From Paenibacillus sp. LHD-117 (lineage in GTDB: Bacteria; Bacillota; Bacilli; Paenibacillales; Paenibacillaceae), in the NCBI RefSeq assembly GCF_030929555.1, contig NZ_JAVFVT010000004.1, positions 62,001-126,000 on the forward strand: 64,000 nt of DNA, read 5' to 3'. Position numbers and translations under genes: made by a program. Position 1 is the first letter of the stretch, and each line of letters opens with the position of its first letter. Below the pieces are notes generated by a model. It had not been told where the DNA came from. It ran no database searches and was given only the letters and a program-made list of their open reading frames with translations. Positions 1 through 9,179 of the stretch are shown here, one piece after another.

Positions 1-1206
1 CCGCACCGTCAGATTGCCCCCCGCTCCCTCGACCATCAAATTCCGCAGCCGTACAAGAGGCGTTGCGATTGAGAACAACACGAGGAACCCGATTGCGATC
101 GCGATGACCGCTGCTGCCGCGACCGTGATCCAAGTCAAGGTGCGTATCGCTTCGGCATCCTTTACGAGCATCTCGACCGGGATCGTGCCGACGAGCTTCC
201 AGTCCATAGCCTCGAACGACTTGTACACGGCCAGCACTTCCAGGCCATTCGTCGTCGTGAGCTTCGTCGCGCCGAAGTCGCCGTCTTCTCCTGCGGGCAA
301 TTGAACGTTCGCAGGCTGACCGATTCGCGCCGGGTCGTTCGCGACGACATAATTGCCGCTGCCGTCGACGATCGCTATTTCGCTGCCCTCGCCGAGCGAA
401 ACTTCGCTGTAACGGTCGCTGAACGTGCCGACTTCCATCTCCAGCAGCAGCACATACGAGGCATCGCTCGATACGCTATCCTTCAGCAGGCGGCTGATGC
501 CGATCGACTTCTGATCGGGACCCATCGACAGCCCTTCCGCCTGTGGCGCGATCCAATTCACCTTGCCGTTGAACTCGATGGTCTGTTGGAACCATGCCTG
601 CTTCATCAGCGCATCCGCCGATGTGCTAAGCGCGGAACCGGAAGCTACGATATGTAAACCTTCCTTGACCGGCAGCAGCATGATCCCCTTGATCGAGCTG
701 TTGCCGATGGCATAGGCTTGAATCTTGTCGCTTAATTTGCGGGAAGCTTCGAATCTCGAATAATCGTCCGCGTTGCTCGCGATGTCGCCAACGATCGTGT
801 GGAAATCCTTGTCGACCAAAATCTGCAGTGTAATGTCTTCGTATGTTTTATAAATGATATCCAAATTTTCAGCTACCTGGTTTACCGTTTGAAGGCTGGC
901 GTCCGACACTTTTTTCTCGACGATGGACTTCGCTTCGCCATAGGCCATAAGTCCCACGGTCAGAACGCATGCCAATATGCTCACGAAAATGATCAGAAAC
1001 AGCTTCATCCCTACCGATTTGAGCGGACTCGCCAGCTTCGTCTCTTTCATCATTTCCGCTACGGTGTTCGCCCTGTTTGCGGCTGCCGCAAACGCTGAAC
1101 CCGCACCGGAACCCGCCAATCCACTGGAAGCGTTTTCAAGTTTGCCTTGTTGATGCCCTTCGATTCCTTTTGACGCAGTCTTCTTCTCTTTCTTCTTACC
1201 GGCCAT
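1..1206 (-). CDS. Methyl-accepting chemotaxis protein, N-terminal part (truncated by window edge)
   Basis: The reading frame stays open from an ATG at 1206 to the window edge (402 codons). It has a lysine-rich cytoplasmic start, a membrane segment at about residues 67-90 (LFLIIFVSILACVLTVG), a periplasmic-type sensor region of roughly 265 residues, and a second membrane segment at about 358-381 followed by the start of a HAMP-like stretch. The sensor contains the NYVVANDPARIGQP and DWKLVGTIP motifs typical of dCache-type chemoreceptors. The HAMP and signalling domains would lie beyond position 1. An in-frame ATG at 1227 is an alternative start; neither has a strong ribosome site. The ligand cannot be inferred. 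A sensor histidine kinase with the same sensor layout cannot be excluded, because the output domain is not in view. Confidence 0.85.
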   Translation of the reverse strand, partial: MAGKKKEKKTASKGIEGHQQGKLENASSGLAGSGAGSAFAAAANRANTVAEMMKETKLASPLKSVGMKLFLIIFVSILACVLTVGLMAYGEAKSIVEKKVSDASLQTVNQVAENLDIIYKTYEDITLQILVDKDFHTIVGDIASNADDYSRFEASRKLSDKIQAYAIGNSSIKGIMLLPVKEGLHIVASGSALSTSADALMKQAWFQQTIEFNGKVNWIAPQAEGLSMGPDQKSIGISRLLKDSVSSDASYVLLLEMEVGTFSDRYSEVSLGEGSEIAIVDGSGNYVVANDPARIGQPANVQLPAGEDGDFGATKLTTTNGLEVLAVYKSFEAMDWKLVGTIPVEMLVKDAEAIRTLTWITVAAAAVIAIAIGFLVLFSIATPLVRLRNLMVEGAGGNLTVR

Positions 1207-1297
1207 TGTCGAATACCCCGCTTTCATGTTGGTTGGAACGTCGATTACCGCATCCGTCTAGCGAACTGTGCCGAAATATGTATAGTAGTTAAGTTCT

Positions 1298-1326
1298 ATT
1301 ATTTGTGATTGTCTTTCCCTTGTCAA
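1298..1326 (-). promoter_or_regulatory. Sigma-A-like promoter of the chemoreceptor gene
   Basis: Read on the minus strand there is TTGACA (1326-1321), a 17-nt spacer and AATAAT (1303-1298). That is a perfect -35 and a 5/6 match to the -10 at ideal spacing. Transcription would begin near 1291, leaving a leader of about 85 nt before the ATG at 1206. Confidence 0.6.
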
Positions 1327-1373
1327 TTGCTTGGAGAAAAAAATAAACCGCGTGAACTTTCCAAAGTTGAACT

Positions 1374-1406
1374 GTCAAAAAAAAACCGCCCCCAGAGGGG
1401 ACAGGT
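1374..1406 (-). terminator. Rho-independent terminator after the U32 gene pair
   Basis: On the minus strand AACCTGTCCCC pairs with GGGGGCGGTT around a short loop and runs into nine T residues. It sits just after the stop codon at 1421 and closes the alaS-region gene series. Confidence 0.6.
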
Positions 1407-1420
1407 TCGGAAACAAACGA

Positions 1421-2677
1421 TTATCTGATTTTTTTGCGCATCATATCCATCGGCTTCACCGGTTTGAGCGTGCGAATCCGTACATGCTGCAGCGGATGTC
1501 TGGCCGCGTCGATCGGCTTGCCGTCAAGATCCGTAAGTTCCGTTACGGTCTGCTTGAAGAACGTGCCTCCCGGACCGACAAACTCCACCTCTTGGCCGGG
1601 CTTGAAGTGATTGCGCTGCTGAAGAGTCGCAAAGCCGGTGTTTTCATCGTATTCGAGGACGATGCCGGCGAAATCGTATGGAGCCGCTTTCTCCTCCGGC
1701 TCGTAGATATGGTCTTCGGCTCCCGGCATATCCAGGAAGAAGCCCGTATTTAGCGGACGGTTGGCAGCCTTGTTCATCTCTTCGATCCATTCCGGTTTCA
1801 CTTTGAAGTTAACCGGATCTTCGAAGTACTCGTCGATCGCTTTACGATATACATTCACTACCGTCGCGACGTAATGAATGCTTTTCATTCTGCCTTCGAT
1901 TTTGAAACTGTCGACGCCTACCTCGATGAGCTCGGGCAAATACTCGATCATGCACAGATCCTTCGAGCCCATCGTAAATTGATCTTCGCCTTCCTCGTAC
2001 ATCGGGGCGTCGTCCACGAACAAGTCGTACTTCCAGCGGCAGGATTGGCAGCAGCCGCCCCGGTTGGAATCGCGGTCGGTAAAATGGTTGGACAAAACGC
2101 AGCGGCCCGAATACGAAGAGCACATCGCGCCATGAATGAAAGCCTCGATTTCGATATCGACATGGCTTTTGATTTCCGCGATTTCCTTGAAGCTCGTCTC
2201 CCTTGCCAAGACGACGCGCGGCAATCCTTCGTCCTTCCAGAATTTCACCGCTTGCCAGTTCATCGTAGACTGCTGCGTGCTCAGATGAACCTCCATCTTA
2301 GGCGCTACGCGCTGCGCCGTCTCGATGATGACGGGATCCGCGGCGATAATGGCCGCAATGCCCGCTTCCTCCAGATTGCGAAGGTATTGCTCAAGACCAT
2401 CGATATCCTCATTGTGCGCGTAGATGTTTGTAGCCACGAATACTTTGGCGCCGTAACGGCTCGCGAACTCTACGCCTTCTTTCATTTCCTCGAAGCTAAA
2501 GTTGTCGGCGCCCGAACGGAGGCCGTACTTCTGTCCTCCGATATAAACCGCGTCGGCCCCGTAATGCACGGCGAATTTCAGCTTCTCCAGATTGCCCGCG
2601 GGAGCCAGCAGCTCCGGTCTGTCGAGCCGATTCCGTTTGCCGGTATACCGCGGAGCGGTGGTTGGCGTCGTGCTCAC
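1421..2677 (-). CDS. Peptidase U32 family protein, tRNA hydroxylation TrhP2/YrrO-like
   Basis: About 418 residues. The N-terminal ELLAPAGNLEKLKFAVHYGAD and the signature EIEAFIHGAMCSSYSGRC mark the U32 family. The cysteine-rich stretch NRGGCCQSCRWKYD is typical of the larger member of the tRNA-hydroxylating pair, and a C-terminal beta-barrel-like domain follows from about residue 335. Family members of this type (Escherichia coli TrhP, B. subtilis YrrO) are needed to make 5-hydroxyuridine at tRNA position 34, with prephenate as precursor. Start: GGAGG at 2691-2687 is only 3 nt from the ATG at 2683 but 9 nt from the GTG at 2677, so I prefer GTG. It follows a shorter paralogue, as in B. subtilis yrrN-yrrO. 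Confidence 0.88.
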   Translation of the reverse strand: MSTTPTTAPRYTGKRNRLDRPELLAPAGNLEKLKFAVHYGADAVYIGGQKYGLRSGADNFSFEEMKEGVEFASRYGAKVFVATNIYAHNEDIDGLEQYLRNLEEAGIAAIIAADPVIIETAQRVAPKMEVHLSTQQSTMNWQAVKFWKDEGLPRVVLARETSFKEIAEIKSHVDIEIEAFIHGAMCSSYSGRCVLSNHFTDRDSNRGGCCQSCRWKYDLFVDDAPMYEEGEDQFTMGSKDLCMIEYLPELIEVGVDSFKIEGRMKSIHYVATVVNVYRKAIDEYFEDPVNFKVKPEWIEEMNKAANRPLNTGFFLDMPGAEDHIYEPEEKAAPYDFAGIVLEYDENTGFATLQQRNHFKPGQEVEFVGPGGTFFKQTVTELTDLDGKPIDAARHPLQHVRIRTLKPVKPMDMMRKKIR

Positions 2678-2708
2678 CTGCATGCACCTCCTGCATTCCC
2701 ATATTCGA

Positions 2709-3641
2709 TCAATACACTTGCTCTTTATAAAAAAATCCGAAGCTTAACTCCCGCTTGGGATCCTGCACGTCGCGAATGGCATCCAGCCATTCCTCTTGGA
2801 ACGAATACCCTTCCGGGTCGGCGATGTAAGCGTCGATCGCTTGACGGTACGCCCTGACTACTGCTTCATTATACTCGATTGATTTCATGATTCCTTCGAC
2901 CTTCAGGCTATCCACGGAAATTGCCAGAAGCTCATGGATATTCTCGAGCATGCAAATATCGTCCGAGCTCATGATATGGGTGCCGCCGTCATCCTGGAAG
3001 ATCGGATATCGCTCGTCCGGGCGTTCGGCTTCCATCAGATATAGGCCGCGTTCTCGCTCCGCGTCTTCAATGCGTCCCGTATCGCCATGGTGATCCAAAT
3101 AACTATTGACGAGCGACCGCTTCGAATGGTAAATGTTCGTCATTCCGTGCACTTGCACCTGGATTTCGAGCTTCGACTTTGCCTTCGTGTCCTCGATCTG
3201 CTCCATGTTCAGCTCGCGCGCCAGCACGTAGCGGGTTGCCCCTCTGCGGGCCCAATATTCCGCCGTGACGAAGTTCGTCGACGTCATCTCCGCGTTCCAA
3301 TGCAGCCCGATTCCGGGCGCAAGCTCGCGCGCGGCAACGAGCACAGCGGGGTCGCCGAAGACGATGGCATCCACGCCGAGACCGTGAATCGCGCGGATGT
3401 AGTCCGGCATCGTCTCGAGCGTTTCGTTATCGATCAAATTGTTCATCGATACATAGATGCGAACGCCTCTCGGCTTAGCCAGCTTAACGGCTGCCCCGAT
3501 CATTTCAAGCGTAAACGCTCCGGCAAGCCGGGTGCCGTAACGCGACTCACCGATCACGAACGCATCGGCACCGGCGTCCATTAGTCGTTCGAGCTCTTCC
3601 AGCGATGCGGCTGTCGACAGCAGCTCCGGTTTGTAAGTCAT
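2709..3641 (-). CDS. Peptidase U32 family protein, TrhP1/YrrN-like
   Basis: 310 residues, the shorter partner of the U32 pair, lacking the C-terminal barrel domain. It begins MTYKPELLSTAASLEELERL, keeps the alpha/beta-barrel pattern (DAFVIGESRYGTR, DAIVFGDPAVL), and has a QVQVHGMTNIYHSKR segment in place of the Cys-containing signature of its neighbour. The likely role is formation of 5-hydroxyuridine in the tRNA wobble base together with the downstream protein. The ATG at 3641 has AAGGAG 7 nt upstream, which makes the in-frame extension to 3671 unlikely. In B. subtilis the methyltransferase gene trmR lies between mltG and this gene; here the gap is only 36 nt. Confidence 0.85.
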   Translation of the reverse strand: MTYKPELLSTAASLEELERLMDAGADAFVIGESRYGTRLAGAFTLEMIGAAVKLAKPRGVRIYVSMNNLIDNETLETMPDYIRAIHGLGVDAIVFGDPAVLVAARELAPGIGLHWNAEMTSTNFVTAEYWARRGATRYVLARELNMEQIEDTKAKSKLEIQVQVHGMTNIYHSKRSLVNSYLDHHGDTGRIEDAERERGLYLMEAERPDERYPIFQDDGGTHIMSSDDICMLENIHELLAISVDSLKVEGIMKSIEYNEAVVRAYRQAIDAYIADPEGYSFQEEWLDAIRDVQDPKRELSFGFFYKEQVY

Positions 3642-3677
3642 GTCCATTCTCCTTCTCCATGCAGAACTCAAGAAAAA

Positions 3678-4820
3678 CTAGTTGGCCGTTTTTTCGCTCT
3701 TTTCGATATTGCGAAGATGCTCGTTATACGTCTTCGCGAACAGATGCGTCTGCGATCCGTCTTTTTTCGTCACGTAGAACAAATAATCCGACTCCGCCGG
3801 GTAGAGCGCCGCTTCGATGGACGCAAGGCTCGGGCTTGCGATCGGACCGGGAGGCAAACCGTCGTTTTTGTAAGTATTATAAGGACTGTCGATCTCCAAG
3901 TCCTTCTGCATGAGCCGCTCCTTCGGTTCGTCCAGCGCGTATTGGACGGCCGCGTCGATCTGCAGCCTCATCGGCTCGGCGAGCCGGTTATAGATGACGC
4001 TTGCGACGAGCGGCCGCTCTTCGTCGACGACGACTTCCCGCTCGATAAGAGAAGCGATGGTCATAATCTCGTGCAGCGTTCTGCCCGAAGCCTCCATCGC
4101 ATCCTGCCAATCATCCGGCAAGCCGCTAAGCTTCCGGTCCGTCTCCTGGAGCATGCGCGCGATAATCTCCTCTTCGGTGCTTCCCTTCTTCATCTCGTAC
4201 GTCTCCGGGAACATGTAACCTTCGAGGCGTTTGTGCAATTTATCGTTATCCGGAATGGAGAGGACGGTTTCCGCTTCTTTCCACGAACGGCCGTTCTCTG
4301 CCAAGTCCAGAAACTTGTCCTTGTTAATTAATCCATCCGCCGCCAGCTTGTCGGCGATCTGTAGCACCGTGAACCCTTCGGGAATCGTGAATCGAATCGT
4401 TTCTTCCGCGACCGTATCGCCGGCGTTCAGCATGGCGATGATCTCGGAATTCTCCATGCCCGGCTTCATTTCGTATGTGCCGGCCTGGAAACGCGCCCCT
4501 TCGTCCTTCAGCTGCAAATAATAACCGAACACGAAGCTGTTTTTGATGATTCCATTCTCTTCCAGCGAGTCGGCAACCGAGTTGGCGGACATCCCCCGCG
4601 AGATTGTCACTTGTTTCGCATCCCCTGCCGGCGTCGGCTGAAGGTTGCTCCAGACGTAGTAAAGCACGATTCCGGCTCCAATTGCCATAATGCTTATTAA
4701 ACTAAGCACGACCCAAAGCGAGATGACCCAGGTTTTTGGTCTGGAGCGGTTTTTGTTGCTTTTTTTCTTTTTCTTTTTCTTTTCGGTCGTTGATTGCTGT
4801 TTTTCTTCCGGCATATCCAA
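3678..4820 (-). CDS. mltG: Endolytic transglycosylase MltG
   Basis: 380 residues with a short cytoplasmic N-terminus carrying a run of lysines (residues 14-20), one membrane anchor at about 30-56, then LysM-like and YceG catalytic regions outside the membrane. The family block ASLIEREVV places the catalytic Glu near residue 260. MRLQIDAAVQYAL and the SPYNTY and LPPGPIASPS motifs are also present. MltG cuts nascent glycan strands and is thought to end peptidoglycan chain growth. The TTG at 4820 (AGAGGG 9 nt upstream) and the ATG at 4814 are both possible starts. B. subtilis yrrL holds the same place between yrzB and the U32 genes. Confidence 0.93.
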   Translation of the reverse strand: MDMPEEKQQSTTEKKKKKKKSNKNRSRPKTWVISLWVVLSLISIMAIGAGIVLYYVWSNLQPTPAGDAKQVTISRGMSANSVADSLEENGIIKNSFVFGYYLQLKDEGARFQAGTYEMKPGMENSEIIAMLNAGDTVAEETIRFTIPEGFTVLQIADKLAADGLINKDKFLDLAENGRSWKEAETVLSIPDNDKLHKRLEGYMFPETYEMKKGSTEEEIIARMLQETDRKLSGLPDDWQDAMEASGRTLHEIMTIASLIEREVVVDEERPLVASVIYNRLAEPMRLQIDAAVQYALDEPKERLMQKDLEIDSPYNTYKNDGLPPGPIASPSLASIEAALYPAESDYLFYVTKKDGSQTHLFAKTYNEHLRNIEKSEKTAN

Positions 4821-4941
4821 CCTGCTACACCCTCTTTAAGTAAGTTTCCGCTAGTGCGAATAAGGCGAGAATCTTATCATGGCTTGGAATTTGAAAAAGA
4901 GCGGTTGTCAGCCGCCCTTAGTGTCAACTATATGGAAGATG

Positions 4942-5250
4942 CTAGGGCCTGTCGTCGCTTGCGAACAGCAAATCGTCGTACGCTTCGGACGCCGTTTCCC
5001 ATTCTTCGTCGTCCTCGATCGTCTCGAGCTGCGGTTCTCCGTCTCCTTGGCGGACACGCAAAAATTCAACCTCGTCTTCCGCTTCCATCTCCTCGCTTTG
5101 CAGCGCCGCGTAAACGGCGCCGCCCAGCTCGAATTCGGCTTTGATTCGGAACGTCTGCGTGCTTCCGTCCTCGGCAACCAGGTCGACATGATCGCCGAAA
5201 GCCTCTTTTAGCATACTGAGTCGTTTGGGCGTATGATTAAGCTCGGACAT
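4942..5250 (-). CDS. Second DUF1292-type acidic protein
   Basis: 102 residues if started at the ATG at 5250, whose A is also the last base of the upstream gene's TAA stop (TAATG), with GGAGG 9 nt before it. It is strongly acidic, with a FELGGAVYAALQ core and a YDDLLF end. The segment ETIEDDEEWETASEAYDDLL closely parallels TIEDEEEWNMVEETFNTLL in the upstream DUF1292 protein, so the pair probably arose by duplication. The overlap implies translational coupling. The function of DUF1292 proteins is unknown. The Asp/Glu-rich composition suggests a soluble binding protein, but no partner is evident. Confidence 0.8.
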   Translation of the reverse strand: MSELNHTPKRLSMLKEAFGDHVDLVAEDGSTQTFRIKAEFELGGAVYAALQSEEMEAEDEVEFLRVRQGDGEPQLETIEDDEEWETASEAYDDLLFASDDRP

Positions 5251-5546
5251 TAGTCCTGTTCCTCCATCTCGCCTAGAAGCGTGTTGAACGTTTCTTCGAC
5301 CATATTCCATTCTTCTTCGTCCTCGATCGTGTATAACTTGAGGTCGTCGCCTTCCTCTTCGTAGCGGAACGCGTACACTTCGTCTTCTTCCTCGTCGTTG
5401 CCGATCAGAGGCACGACCATCATATATTTCTGATCCGAACCATCGACTTCGAATTTCATGATGACTTCGAATTCTTCTTCATTGCCTTCTTCGTCCGGAA
5501 TATAAATAATTTCCGGCTCTTCATATTGCATGTCGTCATTTGTCAT
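5250..5546 (-). CDS. yrzB: DUF1292 family protein, YrzB-like
   Basis: 98 residues from the ATG at 5546, preceded by AAGGTGAGGG. A GTG at 5558 is possible but overlaps the ruvX stop. It is highly acidic and conserved in IIYIPDEEGNEEEFEVIMKF and the EDEVYAFRY core. The order ruvX, yrzB, mltG matches B. subtilis yrrK-yrzB-yrrL. The biochemical function is not known. It is cotranscribed and almost contiguous with ruvX upstream and overlaps the second DUF1292 gene downstream. Confidence 0.88.
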   Translation of the reverse strand: MTNDDMQYEEPEIIYIPDEEGNEEEFEVIMKFEVDGSDQKYMMVVPLIGNDEEEDEVYAFRYEEEGDDLKLYTIEDEEEWNMVEETFNTLLGEMEEQD

Positions 5547-5554
5547 GGTTACCC

Positions 5555-5971
5555 TCACCTTTTCGTTTTAGAGTCGAGAAAATTTTGCAAGATCAGCGTT
5601 GCCGCCATCTTGTCGATTACTTGCTTCCGTTTCCTCCGGCTGACGTCCGCTTCGAGAAGCGTCCGTTCGGCAGCTACCGTTGTCAGCCTTTCATCCCAAA
5701 GGTGAACAGGTATACCTAGCTTCTGCCCAATCTGTTCGGCAAACGCGATGCAAATTTCGCCACGCGGACCTACGGAACCGTTCATGTTCTTCGGCAAACC
5801 GACGACAATCTCGGACACTTCGTGCTCGCTGACGAGATCGGCGATCCGGTCCATCTCGCCGCCGTCCCGCCTGCGTTCCACGACCGTCAAGCCTTGCGCG
5901 GTCCACCGGAAAGCGTCGCTGACGGCTACGCCGATATTACGGTCTCCGTAATCCAATCCCATTACTCTCAC
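5555..5971 (-). CDS. ruvX: Holliday-junction resolvase-like / pre-16S rRNA nuclease RuvX (YqgF)
   Basis: 138 residues with the RNase-H-like fold signature MRVMGLDYGDRNIGVAVSD, then IVVGLPKNMNGSVG and LWDERLTTVAAER, which carry the conserved acidic residues. YqgF family proteins process the 5' end of 16S rRNA; a junction-resolving role has also been proposed. The start is the GTG at 5971, chosen because family proteins begin with MR-x-(M/L)-GLD. The gene follows ireB after a gap that holds repeat copy 1. Confidence 0.92.
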   Translation of the reverse strand: MRVMGLDYGDRNIGVAVSDAFRWTAQGLTVVERRRDGGEMDRIADLVSEHEVSEIVVGLPKNMNGSVGPRGEICIAFAEQIGQKLGIPVHLWDERLTTVAAERTLLEADVSRRKRKQVIDKMAATLILQNFLDSKTKR

Positions 5972-5995
5972 TAACCGCCCGGCCCCTTAGAGGAA

Positions 5996-6161
5996 GTTCA
6001 AAAATCCGCTTTTGATTACGAAGCAAATGCTCCGAAGCAAACTCGACATCGAATCTTGAACTCAGCCGAAACTTTCGGTTCTCACATAGCTCCGCTATGC
6101 TCCGATCCTCATTTTCTAGCTTCGTCCAACTTTCTCGGTACTGAAAACCGAATTTTTGAAC
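5996..6161 (+). repeat. Dispersed element, copy 1 (short type, 166 bp)
   Basis: Begins GTTCAAAAATCCGCTTTT and ends AACCGAATTTTTGAAC; the ends are near-perfect inverted repeats. Inside are a CCGAAA-C-TTTCGG hairpin and the hairpin CATAGC-TCC-GCTATG at 6085-6099, which in other copies is CGTAGC/GCTACG, i.e. compensated base changes. It lies between ireB (stop 6175) and ruvX (start 5971, 24 nt away), so it would be transcribed in the ireB-ruvX message. No credible ORF. Confidence 0.85.
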
Positions 6162-6174
6162 TCTGATTTAAATT

Positions 6175-6438
6175 TTACTGTTTCTTATGCTGCAGATAGA
6201 ACCGAACCAGCTCTTCGATCAATTCGTCCCGTTCCTTCTTACGGATCAAACTTCGGGCGTTGTTGTGCCGCGGAATATACGCGGGATCTCCGGACAGCAA
6301 ATACCCAACGATCTGGTTAATCGGATTGTATTCCTTCTCCAGCAGCGCTTCGTGAACGCTGAGAAGAATATCCCCGGAAGAAGTTTCCACCCCCTCCGCC
6401 TTCACGTTAAACTTCATTGTTTGGTCCATGGAACTCAT
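6175..6438 (-). CDS. ireB: IreB family regulatory phosphoprotein (UPF0297, YrzL)
   Basis: 87 residues. The core [20 protein letters not shown] followed by [25 protein letters not shown] is nearly invariant in this family. The N-terminus [11 protein letters not shown] matches the usual MSS-x-D-x-TMKF start, so the ATG at 6438 (GAGGTG upstream) is preferred over the GTG at 6447. In enterococci IreB is a substrate of the Ser/Thr kinase IreK and affects cephalosporin resistance; in bacilli its role is less clear. It sits between alaS and ruvX as in B. subtilis. Confidence 0.93.
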   Translation of the reverse strand: MSSMDQTMKFNVKAEGVETSSGDILLSVHEALLEKEYNPINQIVGYLLSGDPAYIPRHNNARSLIRKKERDELIEELVRFYLQHKKQ

Positions 6439-6492
6439 CAACAGCACCTCGCTTTCAAGAAACGCATCCCATACGGGATGTTGCCTAGTACT

Positions 6493-6501
6493 ATCATATC
6501 A
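6493..6501 (-). promoter_or_regulatory. Extended -10 promoter candidate for ireB
   Basis: On the minus strand TGATATGAT (TG-N-TATGAT) overlaps the last codons and TGA stop of alaS. The -35 region is poor. It would give the ireB-ruvX-mltG series its own transcript start, independent of the alaS T-box. Confidence 0.4.
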
Positions 6502-9127
6502 CATTCGCCCTGCCGACAACCAGTTCCTCGGCAATTTTGAGCGCTTCATCCAGCTTCGAAACATCCTTGCCGCCGGCTTGGGCCATATCCGGGCGTCCGC
6601 CGCCGTTGCCGCCGCACACCAACGCAGCTTCCTTGATGATCTTGCCTGCATGATAGCCTTGTTTCACCAGGTCAGCCGATACGGCTGCCGCTAGGTTCAC
6701 CTTGTCCTCTTGCACCGAGCCTAGAACGATAACGCTCGATCCCAACTTAAGCTTCAACTCGTCCACGATGCCGCGCAACGCGTCCATGGTAGGGGCGTTT
6801 ACTTTCGCACACAGCACTTGGATATCGCCAAACTTAATGGCCTTGGTCTCCAGCGAGCCCGCTTCGATGCGGCCCAGCTTCGCTTGAAGCGACTCATTCT
6901 CGCGCGAGAGCTCCTTCACTTGTCCGAACAATCCTTCGATCCGCTTCGGCACGTCGGCGATATTGGACTTCAGCAGAGCGGAAGATTGTTTCAGCAGTTC
7001 GAGCTGCTCTTCATAATAGACGTATGCATGTTTGCCCGTCACCGCTTCGATCCGGCGTACGCCGGAGCCGATGCCGCTCTCGCCGAGCAGCTTGAACAGG
7101 CCGATCTGCGACGTGTTGCTGACGTGGCAGCCGCCGCACAGCTCGAGGCTGTAGTCGCCTACTTGGACGACGCGCACGACATCGCCGTATTTCTCGCCGA
7201 ACAGCGCCATGGCGCCCATCGCTTTCGCTTCGTTCAGCGACTTGTTCGAAATCGCCACCTCCGTGCCGAACCAGATCTGTTCGTTCACTTTGCGTTCGAT
7301 CAAGGCAAGCTCCTCGGCCGTAATGCTGCCGAAGTGGGAGAAGTCGAACCGCAAACGCTCCGCTTCAACGAGCGATCCGGCCTGGTTGACGTGGTCGCCT
7401 AACACTTCTTTGAGCGCTTTGTGCAGCAGATGCGTAGCCGTGTGGTTCTTAATGATATCCTCGCGAGATGCTCTCGCTACCGCCGCCGTGACAAGCTCGC
7501 CGGAGCGGACCGTGCCGGACGTTACGACGGCATGATGCACGTTCTGGCCGTGCGGAGCCTTCGTCACGTCTTCGACCTGCAGCGTGAAGCCGCCGCCGTT
7601 AATCGTGCCTTTGTCGCCGATCTGTCCGCCGCTCTCCGCATAGAAAGGCGTACGGTCGAGCAGGATCGCCACGCGGCTGCCTTCGCCTGCCAGATCGACC
7701 AGCGCATCATCCAGGATGATCGCCGTGATTTTGGATTCAGTTACCAAATCATTATAGCCAACAAACTCGCTTTTATCCGTAAAGTCGGCAAGCGGTCCGC
7801 CCTGAACCTTCATGCTGCCCGTATCTTGGCGGGCGGCGCGGGCGCGTTCGCGCTGGGCTTCCATCGCGGAATCGAAACCTTCGCGGTCGACGGTCAGTCC
7901 GTGCTCCGAAGCAAAGTCTTCCGTCAGGTCGAACGGGAAGCCATAAGTGTCATACAGCTTGAAGGCGTCATTGCCGCCGATCGCGCCGCTTCCGGACTCC
8001 TTCGCTTGCTTCACGAGAGCCTCCAGCAGAACCAGGCCGTCCGATAGCGTCTCGTGGAACCGCTCTTCTTCCGTCCGGATGACCCGCTCGATGAATTCGC
8101 GCTTCTCGACCACTTCCGGATAATACACGCCCATCACTTCGCCTACGACAGGCGTCAGCTCGAACAGGAACGGACGGTCTACGCCGAGCGACTTCCCGTA
8201 ACGTACGGCGCGGCGAAGCAAGCGGCGGATAATGTAGCCGCGGCCTTCGTTCGACGGCATGACGCCGTCGCCGACGGAGAAGACGACGGTGCGGACATGG
8301 TCCGCGATGACCTTCAGCGCGACATCCTGATCTTCGTTCGTCTTGTACTTCACACCCGCGATCTCGCAGGTGCGGTCGATGATCGGACGGAACAAGTCCG
8401 TGTCGAAGTTCGAATCAACGTCCTGCAGGATGGAAGCGAAACGTTCGAGACCCGCTCCCGTATCGATGTTTTTGTTAGGCAGCGGCGTATAGCTGCCGTC
8501 CTTGTTGTGGTTGAACTGTGAGAACACGAGGTTCCATACTTCGAGGAAACGTTCGTTCTCGCCGCCTGGCCAGCATTCCGGATCCGACAGATCGCCGTAC
8601 TTGTCCCCGCGGTCGTAGAAGATCTCGGTGCAAGGACCGCATGGGCCTTCGCCGATATCCCAGAAGTTCTCCTCCAGCTTGTAGATGCGCTCCGCTGGCA
8701 GGCCGATCTTCTCGTTCCAGAAGCGGAACGCCTCCTCGTCCTCCGGATAGACAGTGACGGACAGACGGTCCGGATCGAAGCCGATCCATTTCTTGTCGGT
8801 CAGGAACTCCCAAGCCCAAGTGATAACTTCTTCTTTGAAATAATCGCCGATGGAGAAGTTGCCCAGCATCTCGAAAAACGTATGATGGCGGCGCGTCTTG
8901 CCGACGTTTTCGATATCGTTGGTGCGAATGCACTTCTGGGAATTCACGATGCGCGGATTGTCCGGTATAACCCGGCCGTCGAAATAAGGCTTAAGCGGCG
9001 CCATACCTGCGTTTATCCAAAGCAAGGACGGGTCGTTATGCGGCACGAGCGACGCGCTCGGCTCGATGGCATGGCCTTTGCTCTCGAAGAATGCAAGCCA
9101 CTTGGATCTGATTTCGCTAGCTTTCAT
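6494..9127 (-). CDS. alaS: Alanine--tRNA ligase
   Basis: 877 residues, the normal length. Class II catalytic motifs include [20 protein letters not shown] near residue 60 and the [19 protein letters not shown] block. The editing domain has [11 protein letters not shown] and [13 protein letters not shown], which together supply the zinc-binding His/Cys set that removes mischarged Ser and Gly. The C-terminal C-Ala domain ends [17 protein letters not shown]. It attaches alanine to tRNA-Ala in the cytoplasm. The ATG at 9127 has AAGGAGG 9 nt upstream; the 16-residue extension to 9175 is rejected. A T-box leader lies immediately upstream, so expression should respond to uncharged tRNA-Ala. Confidence 0.97.
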   Translation of the reverse strand: MKASEIRSKWLAFFESKGHAIEPSASLVPHNDPSLLWINAGMAPLKPYFDGRVIPDNPRIVNSQKCIRTNDIENVGKTRRHHTFFEMLGNFSIGDYFKEEVITWAWEFLTDKKWIGFDPDRLSVTVYPEDEEAFRFWNEKIGLPAERIYKLEENFWDIGEGPCGPCTEIFYDRGDKYGDLSDPECWPGGENERFLEVWNLVFSQFNHNKDGSYTPLPNKNIDTGAGLERFASILQDVDSNFDTDLFRPIIDRTCEIAGVKYKTNEDQDVALKVIADHVRTVVFSVGDGVMPSNEGRGYIIRRLLRRAVRYGKSLGVDRPFLFELTPVVGEVMGVYYPEVVEKREFIERVIRTEEERFHETLSDGLVLLEALVKQAKESGSGAIGGNDAFKLYDTYGFPFDLTEDFASEHGLTVDREGFDSAMEAQRERARAARQDTGSMKVQGGPLADFTDKSEFVGYNDLVTESKITAIILDDALVDLAGEGSRVAILLDRTPFYAESGGQIGDKGTINGGGFTLQVEDVTKAPHGQNVHHAVVTSGTVRSGELVTAAVARASREDIIKNHTATHLLHKALKEVLGDHVNQAGSLVEAERLRFDFSHFGSITAEELALIERKVNEQIWFGTEVAISNKSLNEAKAMGAMALFGEKYGDVVRVVQVGDYSLELCGGCHVSNTSQIGLFKLLGESGIGSGVRRIEAVTGKHAYVYYEEQLELLKQSSALLKSNIADVPKRIEGLFGQVKELSRENESLQAKLGRIEAGSLETKAIKFGDIQVLCAKVNAPTMDALRGIVDELKLKLGSSVIVLGSVQEDKVNLAAAVSADLVKQGYHAGKIIKEAALVCGGNGGGRPDMAQAGGKDVSKLDEALKIAEELVVGRANVI

Positions 9128-9179
9128 GGAATAGTTCCTCCTTGGTCGTCGATGCGGCTGCCCGCTCGCGGTCAAAAAT

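Noticed and set aside
1350..1370. Small hairpin AACTTT-CC-AAAGTT as a second terminator
   Set aside because: Its stem is short and AT-rich; the GC-rich hairpin at 1374-1406 explains termination better.
5972..6174. Element copies as rho-independent terminators only
   Set aside because: The ends pair and are T-rich, but the T-run is inside the stem, and conserved covarying internal structure goes beyond what a terminator needs.
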